Shown piece by piece: positions 45,366 through 57,501 of a stretch of DNA of 64,000 nt (position 1 is the first letter of the stretch; the number at the start of each line of letters is the position of its first letter). The notes below the pieces were generated by a model, which was not told the DNA's origin, made no database searches, and saw nothing but the letters and a program-made list of their open reading frames with translations. Source of the DNA: Chlorops oryzae (lineage: Eukaryota > Arthropoda > Insecta > Diptera > Chloropidae); assembly GCA_020466095.1 (NCBI GenBank), contig CM035806.1, positions 126,536,393 through 126,600,392 on the forward strand, read 5' to 3'. The position numbers and the translations under genes were made by a program.

Positions 45366-46925
45366 AGAAAGAAATAAGTTTTTCCTGACTAACGAAACGA
45401 AGACGTTTCGTTTGATCCTGTGTGTACGCAGCCTAAGTGAGAAAGCAGAAATTTTTTGATTTATGCCACTTTTGAAGAAGATGTGCGATAGGCTTTATGA
45501 ATCACAGAATTGAATCGAAAGGCATATGTAACTAACGCCTCCCAAAATCAATTCAACTCCGATTTATATATGTAGGTATATATTTTTTTTCTTAACGTTT
45601 CAAGGTAAATCAAAATACCATTTTCTTCGAGCGGCATTTTCCTTTTTCTATTTTTATTTCTCATTTGCTTTATCAAAAGTAATAGAGAAGGGCATCAGCA
45701 GCTTTTAATTGATAAATTGCATGCAAAATGAAGTAATTTTCAAGTCGCGATCTCATTCATAACCTTTTGGAGAGTGAATGTGCGAGTGAGCGAGTGAGTA
45801 TTTGTGTGTGTATTTGAAGTGGCTTGCGGGCCCACCACAAGCATTTCAATGAAACTTGCAGCCGCCTTGCGAGTCTGCGATTCAATTTATGATAATGCGA
45901 AGCTAACAAATCAATTAAAGCTCGCGAGTCGCGACTGGCAAGTATTTAAAACGCGATTATGTGCTGAGTAGGGCGCCAAAGGCATAGGGTCACCATCACC
46001 ATCGTCACCACCGCCACCATTGGATACATTTATCAGAGTTGATATGAGTTTCGAGAGCACTCCAATAGATATGGATTAACAATCCGCCAACGCATGATGA
46101 AAAGGCAAAACTGAAAGACTTCGTGTTGTGGAAAGGGAGCGGTGGGGAAAGACCAGAACACAAATCGAATACACTACCACACTGCTGTCGATTGACTTAA
46201 TTTCGGTTGTCGAAATCACATAAACCGAAAGGTGGCAACTCATGAAAAGTCATCGTCTTTGCGTTAAAAGTTCAATCCACCTACAACTTTTTCTATTACT
46301 TTTTTTACTAATTTCGTTTTTATTTTTTTCTTTCCCTCATTTCTATTTTTATTACACAAATGTAATCGCCTTCTGACTGCCTCGCTTACACAGTTGGCGA
46401 TTGGCAGTCGGTAGTCAACAATCAGCAGTTGACGCAATGTCAGGGTCAGAGATTGTGGGTCATGCAGTGGCGTGCCGTACTCACGAGTATTGACAAAGAA
46501 ACTTTCATAGACTTTTGGGCTGACGATGGCTTTGTCTAATTGTTGTTTTTTTTTTTTTTTTTGCTTCTGTTTTTTGTTATTATGGTAACAACTTTTACCT
46601 AACATTCATTTTGAGCCATTTTCTTCTACGTTTTTATTTCTTCTTTTTTCCCCTATAATATTTTAAGCGAAGTATCTCAGAATTTCCGGAAACTTGTGAC
46701 AAGGAAACAAGGAAACATCTACACAACACAGGTCGATAGAAGCGTCAATAGACAGTGATAGTGACAGAAGAGTGATCGCTAAAACTGGTCAAAAAGATAG
46801 ATAAAATCCTTACGTACGCGCTGAGTTCAAAGGTGAACCTTGCATCTAACAAATTAGTATTCTGCAAGACTGCATATGTATATACAATGCATGAGGGTTA
46901 TACGGCCAGCTGCCTGTCAGGACTA
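45366..46925. other. no gene seen
   Basis: Mixed spacer. CACCATCACC-rich patch at 45990-46020 and a T run at 46545-46562. The frame at 46264-46605 has no domain. Confidence 0.4.
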
Positions 46926-47183
46926 GGGATGGGCTGAAAATATCGATACTTAGAAATATCGATATTTTTTAAACATCGATACGAAATTTATGAACCGTCG
47001 CCTGTGTGTTTTGGGAAAAGAGAGGTTAGTTTGAAGCTCCAAAAAAAGGATATTGTTCAACAAAATAATGCACAATAGATATAGTCAATATATCGAAATA
47101 TTGATATATTTTAGCGATTAATAAATATCGATAATGCTTTCAGTCGATAATATCCAAGTCGATACTTTTGCCAATATCGCCCA
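46926..47183. mobile_element. hAT-type MITE, truncated, TATCGATA-rich
   Basis: It starts TAGGGATGGGCTGAAAATAT and is homologous, in inverted orientation, to 50184-50485. The other end (AGTCGATACTTTTGCCAATA) decays before the terminus. ATCGATA words are frequent. Confidence 0.7.
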
Positions 47184-47380
47184 CAACCAATTCACCTGGT
47201 AAGTAACCCTGAACGCAGGCTTTGTCTTGAAGACGAAGAAGAGACTGTATTCCATATAGTGGGTTAATGTGTTACCCTGTGTAGGCCGAAACACCGAGTC
47301 TTCTTCAATAATCACTACTTAAGCCACGGCGATCTGAGGCTCCAGAATTATCTAAATGTCCTCTCCTTCATAAAAAAAAA
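47184..47380 (+). pseudogene. 3' end of a non-LTR retrotransposon (C-terminal CCHC-like remnant)
   Basis: The plus strand reads ERRLCLEDEETVFHIVG, stop, CVTLCRPKHRVF and then LRLQNYLNVLSFIK. This is the conserved 'C..C...EET..H....C....R' tail and 'LL.FI' ending typical of Jockey/I-type ORF2. It is followed directly by an A run (47372-47380). The stop at the cysteine motif shows decay. Confidence 0.6.
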
Positions 47381-48374
47381 ACAAGTAAGAAAGCTAAAGT
47401 CGGTCAAGCCCGACTTTGAAATACCCAGCGTCCCGACATTATGAGCGCACTATGTTTTGCTTCTCTATTTGTGGGCGTGGCAGTGGGAGGGCAACATAAA
47501 TTATTTCCCTACACCTTTCATTCGCCTTGGTGAACCTATGTTGCGAATTTGAAGCTTCTACGCCTTTTACTTCGGAAGTTACGAAAAATCTTCATTTGTG
47601 GGCGTGGCAGTGGGCGGGCCACATAAAATTTTTCCCTACACCTTTCATTCGTCTTGGTGAACCTATGTTTCGAATTTGAAGCTTCTACGCCTTTTACTTC
47701 GGAAGTTACGAAAAATCTTTATTTGTGGGCGTGGCAGTGGGCGGGCCACAAAAAATTTTTTCCAGCACCTTTCATTCGCCTTGGTGAACACCTATGTTGC
47801 GAATTCGAAGCTTCTACGCCTTTTACTTCGGAAGTTATGAAAATTCTCTATTTGTGGGCGTGGCAGTGGGCGGGCTACATAAATTTTTGTTCCTACACCT
47901 TTCATTTGCCTTGGTCAACCTATGCTGCGAATTTGAAGCTTCTACGCCGTTTACTTCGGAAGTTACGATAAGACCTTATTTTTGGGCTTATTTGTGGGCG
48001 TGGCTCGAGGAGGGCGGCGTCCATTTTTTGCCAAAAAATGTCCCTTTTCGTAGTTTACCAGCACACCAAATATCAATGGAATGTGTTGAGTGGTTCGCAA
48101 GTTACAAGCATTTTATTGAAAACACAATAAATTCATTTGTGGGAGTGGATCCCGATATACCTGTGTGCCAAATTTCGACTTGATTGGTCCAGCCGTTTCG
48201 GAGGAGATCCGACCACGGACGGACGGACGGACGGACAGACGGACATGTCTAAATCGATTCAGTTTTTGATCCTGATCATTTCTATATATATTTTTCTATA
48301 TCTCCGGAGCTTAATTCTCCCTGTTACAAGATTTGCACAAAACTAATATACCCCGCTTACGCTGGGTATAAAAA
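47381..48374 (-). mobile_element. DINE family A, copy A5 (five internal units)
   Basis: ACAAGTAAGAAAGCTAAAG to TTACGCTGGGTATAAAAA. The internal ~125-bp unit (TTTGTGGGCGTGGCAGTGGG..., CATTCGCCTTGGTGAACC, ACTTCGGAAGTTACG) recurs about five times. It abuts the poly(A) of the preceding retroelement. Confidence 0.9.
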
Positions 48375-49413
48375 TGGGTCGAGGGCAAAATAGAAAGAAA
48401 ATAAAAAAAAAACAACATTATTGAGACCAAATGTAACAATATATCCAATATGTATGGTAGCAATGAATTTATTTCAGTAGAAAAACGAAATTAGTCCAGC
48501 TGCTACAATCGCATCTGCGAATATGGCTTTCCGGATATGAGAACAATATGTTCTATATGGATGTGTTACAGTCCCCGTAAGTCGTTTTAGTCCCGGCCAA
48601 TTACTATACTCACTTGTAGTGAGCCTTGCATGCCGGGATGTTTTCATATTGCTCGATAACAAGCAGACGGTAAAGGATTTTTGGGCGATCTTTTTTGTCA
48701 TTCGCCTGCACTTGGTTAAACGCTAAAGAATTTGAATTTCGCGGCCGAAAGGGACTTTGATGGCGTACTCAAAATGACATGTGAATCGACACAACTGTCG
48801 ACGTAAAATTTTTTCCAAATCATGCAACTTCTAGTTTTATATACATTTTTTATTTTTATTTTTACTATTTTGGAAAACAGAACCCACTCCCCGAACATAA
48901 ACGCCATCAAATATGCAAGCAAACTCGTTGTTATGAACGACCAAACGCTTATAACGAAGTGAATTCCGTAGATTTGAGGATGAATATGGTACAAGTTTCA
49001 TTGCTTTTAAACGGGGATTGTTTATATTCGAGAAATAGTCAAATGGAGTAAAAAGCCCCATTGAAATATTTTTCCCCAAGTCGACGGATTGACGGATTTC
49101 ACAAGAACAATTAATCAACTCAGTTTGCCGACACTAAAGTCAACATGGAATTAATTTATTACAATTAATAGCCATTTTGATTCCCAGAGATACGAGACTC
49201 TGGGTTCCTTCGTCGGAAAGACAAAACTGAGGTGCGTCGCCACCGCATGCACAAATCAATCGTTATTTTACGGTCTAGGCGCACGAATTCATTGAATGGA
49301 CACTGGATATCCGTGATAACCTAGTGAGCAAGAACTTCCGAATTCGTGAGCTCTTTTTTTCAACAATTTCAGAAATTTCAACATGGTCCTATTTATATAT
49401 ATATATATATATA
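48375..49413. other. no gene identified
   Basis: The minus-strand frame at 48716-49118 and overlapping plus-strand frames give no family I recognise. Possibly an old repeat. Confidence 0.35.
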
Positions 49414-49991
49414 CAGAAAAAAATCAACCAGAAAACTTTAAATCAAAAGGAAAAACATACAAAACGACTTCAACAAGGAATATTTTTAATTTAACAATTT
49501 TTCTTGTTGAAAAAAATAAAGATTTTCCTTTTGAATCAACCATGTTTCAGGTTGAATTGAAATGATAATTTTCAAAAATGGATTTAAACTTAAATTGTTG
49601 AACTAACCACGGACATAATTGAAATGACAAGATAATTTTTTAAATAAAAAAAATTTTTCTAAAATACCCATAAAAGAAGAAATGTCAAAACAAATTTAAT
49701 TAACGTTCAAAGCAAATGGACTTCATCCGATTTTGTCACTCCGTTTTCGTGACTGCTTTTGCAATGCTTAAAAAGTTCTAAGATGAATAAATATCTAATG
49801 TCCAATTTTATAAAGCAAATGAGAATTATTACGAACATAAAGAAATGTAATTAAACATATTTCCTTTCAAATAACCAAAAATGTTCACTCAACCATTTTT
49901 CTTTTGAAATTTTTGTTCTGCTCGAAAATCAAAAGGACTGTGAATAACAATGCGCCCTTTTAAAAAAATCATGGTAAAGTTCACTCAGTGT
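49414..49991. mobile_element. CACTGAG MITE, copy 3 (inverted, diverged)
   Basis: CAGAAAAAAATCAACC at the left and GTTCACTCAGTG at the right with TA on each side. It matches copies 1-2 in reverse orientation along its length with many substitutions and small deletions, so it is an older insertion of the same family. Confidence 0.8.
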
Positions 49992-50183
49992 ATATATAAT
50001 ATATATTTTTTTTTTTTTTGCGTTTAGTTAAATGGCTTGGACACTTATTCGATCCACATAGGCCAGGGTGTATTTTCAGCAATAACAATGAACAGAACAA
50101 ACGTATTATATGACCGTCGTCAGTAAAAGAAGTTGAGTTGCACGTACAACTGATGGTGGTAATTATAAGATCATGTCAGACAT

Positions 50184-50485
50184 TAGGGATGTGCGATGTT
50201 GGCAAAAGTATCGAACTTGATAATTTCGACTGAAAACATTATCGATATTTATTAATCGCAAAAATATATCAATATTTCGATAGGTATATCGACTATTTGT
50301 ATTGCGCATTATTTTGTTAAACATCCTTTTTTTTGAACTTCAAACAATCGTTTCAAACGTTTCAAAAATATCGTAATTCGTTATTGGATTTTAAGTATCA
50401 ATTTCCGATATATAGAAATGAAAAAAATTACGCATAATTTTCGTATCGATGTTTTAAAAAAATCGATATTTTCAGCCCATCCCTA
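50184..50485. mobile_element. hAT-type MITE, 302 bp, complete
   Basis: Ends TAGGGATGTGCGA and, read inward, TAGGGATGGGCTGAAA, with a perfect 8-bp duplication TCAGACAT (50176-50183, 50486-50493). Rich in ATCGATA words. Confidence 0.88.
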
Positions 50486-50545
50486 TCAGACATAGGACAA
50501 ATTAAAAACTGTAAATCGTCGGCTTCAAGCACATATAACCATATA

Positions 50546-50783
50546 TGAGCCGTTCAGTGGATAAAGGGAATGATTCCATTTTTGGCGTTTTTGAGATTTA
50601 CACTTTCTTTTATGACTTTTATGACTTTTTTACAAATTGTATAAGAAGCCCTGATAATTAATTTTGCTATTTTAATTTTAAGTTCTGTTGTAACAACTAG
50701 ATTTAAAAGTCAACTTCAACTGTTTTGTCTTTTTTCTGCATTTAAAATTTTTGGACTCATCCCTTTATCCACTGAGCGACTCA
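50546..50783. mobile_element. MITE with TGAGYCGYTCAGTGG ends, 238 bp
   Basis: TGAGCCGTTCAGTGGATAAA at the left and, read inward, TGAGTCGCTCAGTGGATAAA at the right. TA flanks both sides (50544-50545, 50784-50785). AT-rich interior. Confidence 0.82.
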
Positions 50784-50785
50784 TA

Positions 50786-50954
50786 TGTCACTCTCATAGA
50801 TATTGGGAGGGACGTTTGGCGCCAGTTAGAAAGAGATGTTACTCGGCAGGCAAAAATAGAGCGAGAGGGAAATACTTTTGGTGAGTACCTAAGTGCAAAA
50901 TGCTCCATTTGGTGGTTACCCAAGAGCCAAAATGGAAACGGCACTTGAGTGACA
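50786..50954. mobile_element. MITE with TGTCACTC ends, 169 bp
   Basis: TGTCACTCTCAT and, read inward, TGTCACTCAAGT, flanked by TA. Its left TA is the right TA of the preceding MITE, so the two sit end to end. Confidence 0.65.
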
Positions 50955-52199
50955 TATATAGTTATCAGGGCCGGCGAAAGGAGTATGGTGCGTATGGAGT
51001 CTACCATACATGGAACTCAAGTGTGTATGGAATACCATCCGTGGGAATACTCAATCTACGTTAAATGTACACAGATGTTATAAGAAGCATTGCAGTCAAT
51101 AGTCAACACTGAACCATGCGATATTCGGGTGACAGCGAATACACATATAAGAAGAAAGTCTCTTTATCATAAGAAAAAGAGTAGTGTAGACATCACTGGA
51201 CGAGGCGATTAAAGACCCATTTTAAATGCTCCGAAAGTTCGATGCAAGAGAGCAAGGCTTCACGCAAAAGTTATATTTTTCGAACTTTTCTCGAAAACTG
51301 GCGGAATTGGAATTTTAGTCAACTGAAATTTCATATACTTACCTACACATATTTCATAGGCAAGCGGATTAAATAGGGCTCTGTGCAATAAAGAGTCAAT
51401 AGCAGTTCCGACCCAAAACCAACAATCTTTATTAAATTCGTAAAATTAGTGAAATTCCATCATTAAATTAATTTGAAAACTTATTTAAGGAGCACTTAAA
51501 ATTTGTACTGTTAAAATGCTTTACAGACTTAAGCTTTACTTGAGTGCTACGGAGACCTTAAGTATGCACTGTAATATCGGGCCTAAGTGCAACTGTGGTC
51601 AAAGTTCACAGCTAACACCAACAAGTGACTCCAACGTAGCTTTTGTATAGTGCACAGAATCGAATTTAGAAGCGACTTCATATAGGAAGAAAATAAACGA
51701 TCCATATTTTGGGTTTCCTTCCTAAGCTTTAAGTTTTGAAAAAAAAAAATGCTTTTCGTTTACCCTGTAAAGTTTTGAAATTGTTAGCTAGCAGGTTTAC
51801 ACCTTAAGCCGATATATAAATATACTTCTGTGCAGTAGAGCCCCAGAAATTCGAAGCACTATGTTTTAAGCCAGATGTAATGACTGGAAATTTTCTGTTT
51901 TCATAATAAAATTTTACTTTTCAAATACGTGCAATTTTTTTATTTTTTATTATTATTCATGGTTTTATGATATGAAAGCAGTAAGCATATCGCTCCATTT
52001 TCGCGAAAGATTTGTCATACCTATGTTTGCTCGAAAGTTTTTCCCCTTTTTCTAAGTAGGTACCACTGTTAAATATTATTGACGCTCTAAATGGCTTTTG
52101 AATAATTAACATCGGAAATGCTATCAATTGCATCGATTTCGCTGTTTTCTTTACGATTTGAATGTACCCCTTGATCCAGTCTTTTTAAAAACTTCAATT
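50955..52199. other. no gene seen
   Basis: Spacer with no recognisable frame or repeat. Confidence 0.4.
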
Positions 52200-52209
52200 T
52201 AACTATCCA

Positions 52210-52540
52210 AACTTGAGGCAGGGAGCCCCATGGTACGGGTCACGGGCTTGACGGCCCCGCCTTTCCTGAGTCGCGTTGCTAACGGATTGCCCCAGTCAAA
52301 TCATACGAACTGGTAAATAAATTTATGAAGCGGGAGCCGGCCGCGGGTTTATTTTATGGACCTTTGACGAATTTTGGACCCTACTCGAAGTAATGCGTTT
52401 CCAGGGTAGGAATCACAACTAGAAGAGAGGGGAATGTTTTTTAGTTGAATCACCACACACCCAGCAATCACGGATGCTGCTAGTCTGAAAGGATTTTTGA
52501 CCTCCACGCCGCAAAAAAAAAAAAAAAAAAAAAAAAAAAA
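52210..52540 (+). mobile_element. possible poly(A)-ended retroelement 3' end
   Basis: A GC-richer segment, unlike its surroundings, ends in an uninterrupted A run at 52513-52540. DINE B7 follows directly. No coding part remains, so the family is unknown. Confidence 0.35.
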
Positions 52541-53387
52541 CAAGTAAGGGTGTATAGTCAGGCGAGCCTGACAATAGAATACCCGACACAGACACATAAT
52601 TTTTAATATCAACAGGTGTTTAAGGGCATAAGGAACCCCATATACCGACTTTTGTTAAATTTATAAATGAAAACCGCCCTTTTGCCACGCCCAATTTTCA
52701 AATTTTTTTGGAATTCTAATCGGATCCTTATATATACGCTTAAATTATAAGTTTCATTGAAATATTTCAATAAAGTCCGCTTTTGAGGCATTTTTGGGAT
52801 TTTTGTGACAGACCCTAGTACTAGAGGTACCCTTAATAATGGTCCGATCGAAAAAAATTTTGGGGAGGATGTTTGTGGCTACATACGAGGCATAAGTGCC
52901 AAATTTCGTTCAAGTCCCATTTGAATTTCGGGTGTAGGAGAGAATTTTCAAAAAACGCCCTTCTGCCACGCCCACTTTTCCAATTTTTTGAAATCGTATT
53001 ACTTGCCTTTAAACATGTTCAAATATCAAATTTCATCAAAATATCTTGAAGGACTTCGATTTTAGAGCAGTTTTTGTGATTTTCGTAACAGACCCTAGTA
53101 CTGGAGGTACCCCTAAAAATGGTCCGATGTTCTTACTCATGTCCCCGTTAGCACGCATACCAAATTTCTTCAAGATAGCTCAACTCCTTCGATAAGATAA
53201 CTGTATACAAACAGACAAACAGACAGACAGACGGACACACGGACAGACGGACATGTCTAAATCGAATCTCCTGGTGACGCCGATCATTTCTATATACATT
53301 TTGTATGGTCTATCTCGACTGGTTCTGGGTGTTACACACAACCCAACAAATGCAATATACCCTCGACACAGAGTGTGTCGGGTATAA
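52541..53387 (-). mobile_element. DINE family B, copy B7
   Basis: CAAGTAAGGGTG, the hairpin GTCAGGCGAGCCTGAC, two ACGCCCA blocks, CAGACAGACAGACGGAC, and GACACAGAGTGTGTCGGGTA. Near full length. Confidence 0.9.
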
Positions 53388-53426
53388 AAACGGCGGCTGG
53401 CTGGAAAAGAGTCCTTGAGTGACGAA

Positions 53427-55450
53427 ATGCTTGCTCAGAATCGGAATGCTGATCGCGAACGTCGAAGGAAGTGTCGTGGGAAAAAATAACATAGGGAAGG
53501 AGAAAGTTGTTGAAGCTGCAGCCTCATCATCAAATATAGGAAGCTTTAAGTCCGATCGTTCACTTAACCCTTTCGTGCCCAATGTTGCATATAAGCAACA
53601 TTCGAACGTCCTCCATCTTTTTGCAGCTACGTCTAAGAAAAGAATACGTTACAATTTTTCAAAGAGAATCCTTTTATTTCAAATTTGTTTGCCGTGGAGT
53701 GTGGACATGTAGAAAGAAAATAGTTAAAATTTTGAATATTTTTAAAGGTAATGACTTTATAGTAATTGGTTATTTTGATTAAAAATAATTTTGATTACTA
53801 TTCATTTTTGCAGACTTGAAGCGCAAATATAACAAAAAATGAGGAAAAATAAAATTTTTGTAATTTTGTTGGTTGTTCAAAAAGTTATAGGCCTTTTTCT
53901 GTTTGGAGATAATTTATTTCAGCACCAATATGATGGATCAAAACAACTCAAAGCTTTGCCTGGTTCAACAACTCACCATCACCTTTCGTTTTGAGTCGAA
54001 AATAATGGTATTAGACAGCAGGTTAAAATTCGGGGCTGAGAGGGTTAAAAAGGCAGTAACCAAAGTTAAGGCCAATTTACCGAGCATCCCCTCGAAGAAA
54101 ATCGCAGTTGTGAAGAGACTTACTTTTGAGCTAGTTGGTCCTGAAATGGATTTGATTTTCACCAAGCGACGTAGCGGAAAAATTAAGTGCCTATCTGATG
54201 CCGAGTTAGAAAAAGTCAAAAACTTCTTTTTGAGGGACGATGTAAGCTACCATACACCAGGACGAAAGGACACAAAACTAATTAACGGAGTACAAACGCA
54301 ATTGAAGTATATGGTGATGACGGTTGGAGAATGTTATCAGCTTTTTAAGGAAGAAAATCCACAAATAATTATTGGGAAGTCTTTGTTTTACGGAAGTCGG
54401 CCACAACATGTACGCCTCAATTCACCAACTCCATCAAACATGTGCGTCTGTATTTACCACGGCAACTTTGAATTGTTGCTTAAATCAGTTTCTGAAGTGG
54501 TCTCTACAGTGGCTAAATCTGCTAAGGGTTTGATGAATGAACTTTGTTGTGACACAACAAATGAGGCTTGCATGACTACCAGTTGCAAGAACTGCGACAC
54601 AATTTTTGATATATTGCCATTGAATTATAATTCAGATGCAACTGTGCGTTGGTAACGATGGACCAAAAATGAACTTCATACTCAAATAAGCGAGGAGGAA
54701 GTCACTTTTCAATTCTTATATCTCTAACATTCGAAAGCAAACTCCAAAGATTTAAGCAACATTTTTATGTGCACCGAACACAAAGCGAATTCCGCGAGGC
54801 TAAGGAGCGGATTGAATCAAATGAAGCGGTCATTCAGATATATTTCGCTGAAAATTTCGCGTTGATTTCGCAGGACGAAGTGCAAAGCGCACACTGGAAC
54901 CAAGCTCAAGCAACTGTGTTTACAGCCTGTGCTTGGGTTAAAAGTGAATTGGCCCTGAAATCATATTCTTATGCAATAATAAGTGATGACTTGACGCACA
55001 ATAAAGAAAGTGTGTGGTCTTTTTTGAAAATGATTGTTGAACATCTCAAAACAAAAACTGAAATTAATACTGCACACGTGTTTTCGGATGGATGTGCTGC
55101 TCAATTCAGAAATAGGTTCAATCTATTTAACCTATGTTTTGCAAAGGAAGACTTCGGTGTTAATATGAAATGGTCGTTTTTTTTTTGCATCTGGACATGG
55201 CAAAGGCGCTGTGGATGGAATTGGAGCCACTATCAAAAGGTTTTTATGGACAGCAATCATGTCTCGCCAAGCTAAAATTAATACTTCAGCAGAAGCTTTC
55301 AATTTTTTTGTTCAAAATAAAAAGTTGGATGGAGTGACTGTTTTGTATTGCGATAAGAACTAAATAAAGCAAAATACAGGATTTAAAAAAAAGATGGGAA
55401 CATCTTAAAGCAATCGAAAACATCCAGAAGATGCACTATTTTGAAAAATG
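53427..55450 (+). pseudogene. unnamed transposase-like gene, frameshifted
   Basis: A short basic piece at 53427 (MLAQNRNADRERRRKCRGKK) is followed by a main frame from 53930. That frame carries KKAVTKVKANLPSIPSKKIA, then a KKNFF...DDVSYHTPGRKDTK-like segment. QLFKEENPQIIIGKSLF, RPQHVRL, NMCVCIYHGNFELLLKS and a CxxC stretch (TTSCKNCD) follow. After TAA at 54653 and a shift near 54720 it reads FESKLQRFKQHFYVHRTQSE, IYFAENFALISQDEVQSAHW, YAIISDDLTHN, VFSDGCAAQFRNRFNLFNLC. A slip in the T run at 55179-55188 comes next, then ASGHGKGAVDGIGATIKRF. I recall similar unannotated proteins in insects and cnidarians. Conserved Asp in ISDD, FSDG and VDG suggest an RNase-H-like nuclease (inference). Confidence 0.6.
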
Positions 55451-56488
55451 CTGGCTTTAACTCTTTGCTTTGTGGAATAACTGGAATTTCGGCGCTAAAT
55501 ATGAGCTGCCTTAAACGTCTGGAGTATAATGATGTATGTATATGTCGTAATCTCTATTTCTATCTTTCTTGTTGTTAAATCCATTTAATTTTTTTCGAAC
55601 TTGCCTCTTCTGTCAAAATTCCTTTCAGAAAGATCGGACAATTCAATATTTCTAACAGAAAATTCTGTGTTACCGTGTTTTATTTACAGCAAAAAAGGGA
55701 GCGAAAACAGAAACTACTTTTGGACGAGCTGGAGACTGTTAAGCCTTAGCTCCAGTTCTGTAAGAAATACCCGCGGAAATTCCTAGGCTATTTCGTCGAG
55801 GGAAAAATGGTATCATAAACATATTGCAAGCAACCCTGACGGCATAAACAGCTGATTTAAAATCAATTTGAGTTTGAATTTCGAAATGGCAAATTATTTG
55901 TAAGTATTATTAAACGTCATTTTTGAGTTTAAAATATTCTAATTTCAGTGAAATACAAACTTACTTTTCGCAAGACTAACTCCTTTCAAAATCCAATTCA
56001 AAATGATGATTGGAGAAACTTAAGAACGAGAAGCTTCAAAGCGCTATCCGAATTGTGTGTGTTGCGTTTGGTTCCCGCCATGTTATTTTGACGTCAACTG
56101 TCATAGTTTTTTCCCTGAACTGAAGCCAGCCGTCAGAAATTCCGCATGAAATTTCTGACAGGAATTTTCTGAAGTTTTTTTTTTTTTTATATGGAGTTTT
56201 CCATTCCTAGCCGAAGTGAGGCTAAGGCTTTAACAGAAAATTTCTGACACAAAAATTCCTTCAGCATTTCTTAAGATTTTTTTATATGAAGTTTTTCATT
56301 TCTGACAGAGCTGGAGATGGCCCTGTACATTGGAAAGACCAGTTCTAATTCCTGGACAGTTCAAATTTAGGGTTACAACTTTCGAGGTTCTACTATATAT
56401 GAATAAGTATATAAAATTACCATGCACTAAACTGGACTACTAGACTGAAAAGCGAGCAATACGTTGAGTTCGCCAGACGTATAAAAAA
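55451..56488. other. no gene; repeat-rich spacer with inverted CTCCAG ends
   Basis: CTCCAGTTCTGTAAGAAAT (55750) and CATTTCTGACAGAGCTGGAG (56297-56316) are inverted partners, and AAATTTCTGACA words recur between them. It may be a ~567-bp MITE, but no duplication is clear. Confidence 0.35.
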
Positions 56489-57036
56489 CAAGTAAGGGTG
56501 TTATAGTCAGGCGAGCCTGACAATAGAATACCCGACACAGACACACATCTTCAAATAATTTCTAATATCAAGAGGTGTTTAAGGCCATTAGGGGCCCCAT
56601 ATACCGACATTTGTTTAATTTCTTTATGAAAACCACCCCTTTGCCACGCCTACTTTTTCAATTTTTCGGAATTCTAATCGGAAGCTTAAATATACACTCA
56701 AATTCTAAGTTTCATTGAAATATTTAGAAAAAGTCCGATTTTGAGGCAGTTTTGGGATTTTCGTAACAGCCCCTAGTACTGGAGGTACCCCTAAATATGG
56801 TCCGATCGGGTCCATTCTCGAACTTGTTCTTACTCATGTTGGCGTGAGCACGCATACCAAATTTTGTCAAGATAGCTCAACTCCTTCGATGAGATAACTG
56901 TATACAGACAGACGGACAGATGGACGGACATGTCTAAATCGAATCTCCTGGTGACGCTGATCATTTCTATATATATTTTGTATGGTCTATCTCGACAAAC
57001 GCAATATACCCTCGACACAGAGTGTGTCGGGTATAA
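56489..57036 (-). mobile_element. DINE family B, copy B8 (internal deletions)
   Basis: AAGTAAGGGTGTTATAGTCA to GACACAGAGTGTGTCGGGTA. It lacks the second ACGCCCA block and, at 56996, the GGTTCTGGGTGTTACACAC segment. Confidence 0.88.
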
Positions 57037-57501
57037 AAAGCATAACGTGACAATGTCATTTGTTGCAACCGATATACATCATGGGTTTTTGTTTTCTTTT
57101 TCTTAAGAAATTGTTTGCTTAGCAAACATTTGTCGCAACGGCCGGCATATGGAAGTTGCACCACAGTTCATGTGAGAGAGCAATTCTGCTGTGCGTGTAG
57201 CGTGCAATGTGTTAATAAAAAATGTTAACATTGACATCGAAAAAGTGAGCTGAATCAACGAAAAAGTAAGATAAATAAATAAAAACTATCCCTTCTCGTT
57301 ATGGTCTTACCGGACAGACATTTTAGTTCCAACCCGCACTAGAGAACTGAATAGAAAATAAACAAGAGAAAAGAACAACAGAAGCATGCAGCACCGCCGG
57401 CAGCCCGCCACATGTTGCAGGCTCGAAGTGGCATGCTCAAATAAAGGGAGCACAGTCATGAGTTCAAAATATTCCGTTCGATGAAACAGTTTCGTTTGCC
57501 C
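57037..57501. other. no gene seen
   Basis: Spacer with no recognised signal. Confidence 0.4.

Noticed and set aside
48716..49118. Minus-strand 92-93 codon frames as a membrane protein
   Set aside because: Hydrophobic stretch is short and AT-driven; no family signature and no supporting flanking exons.
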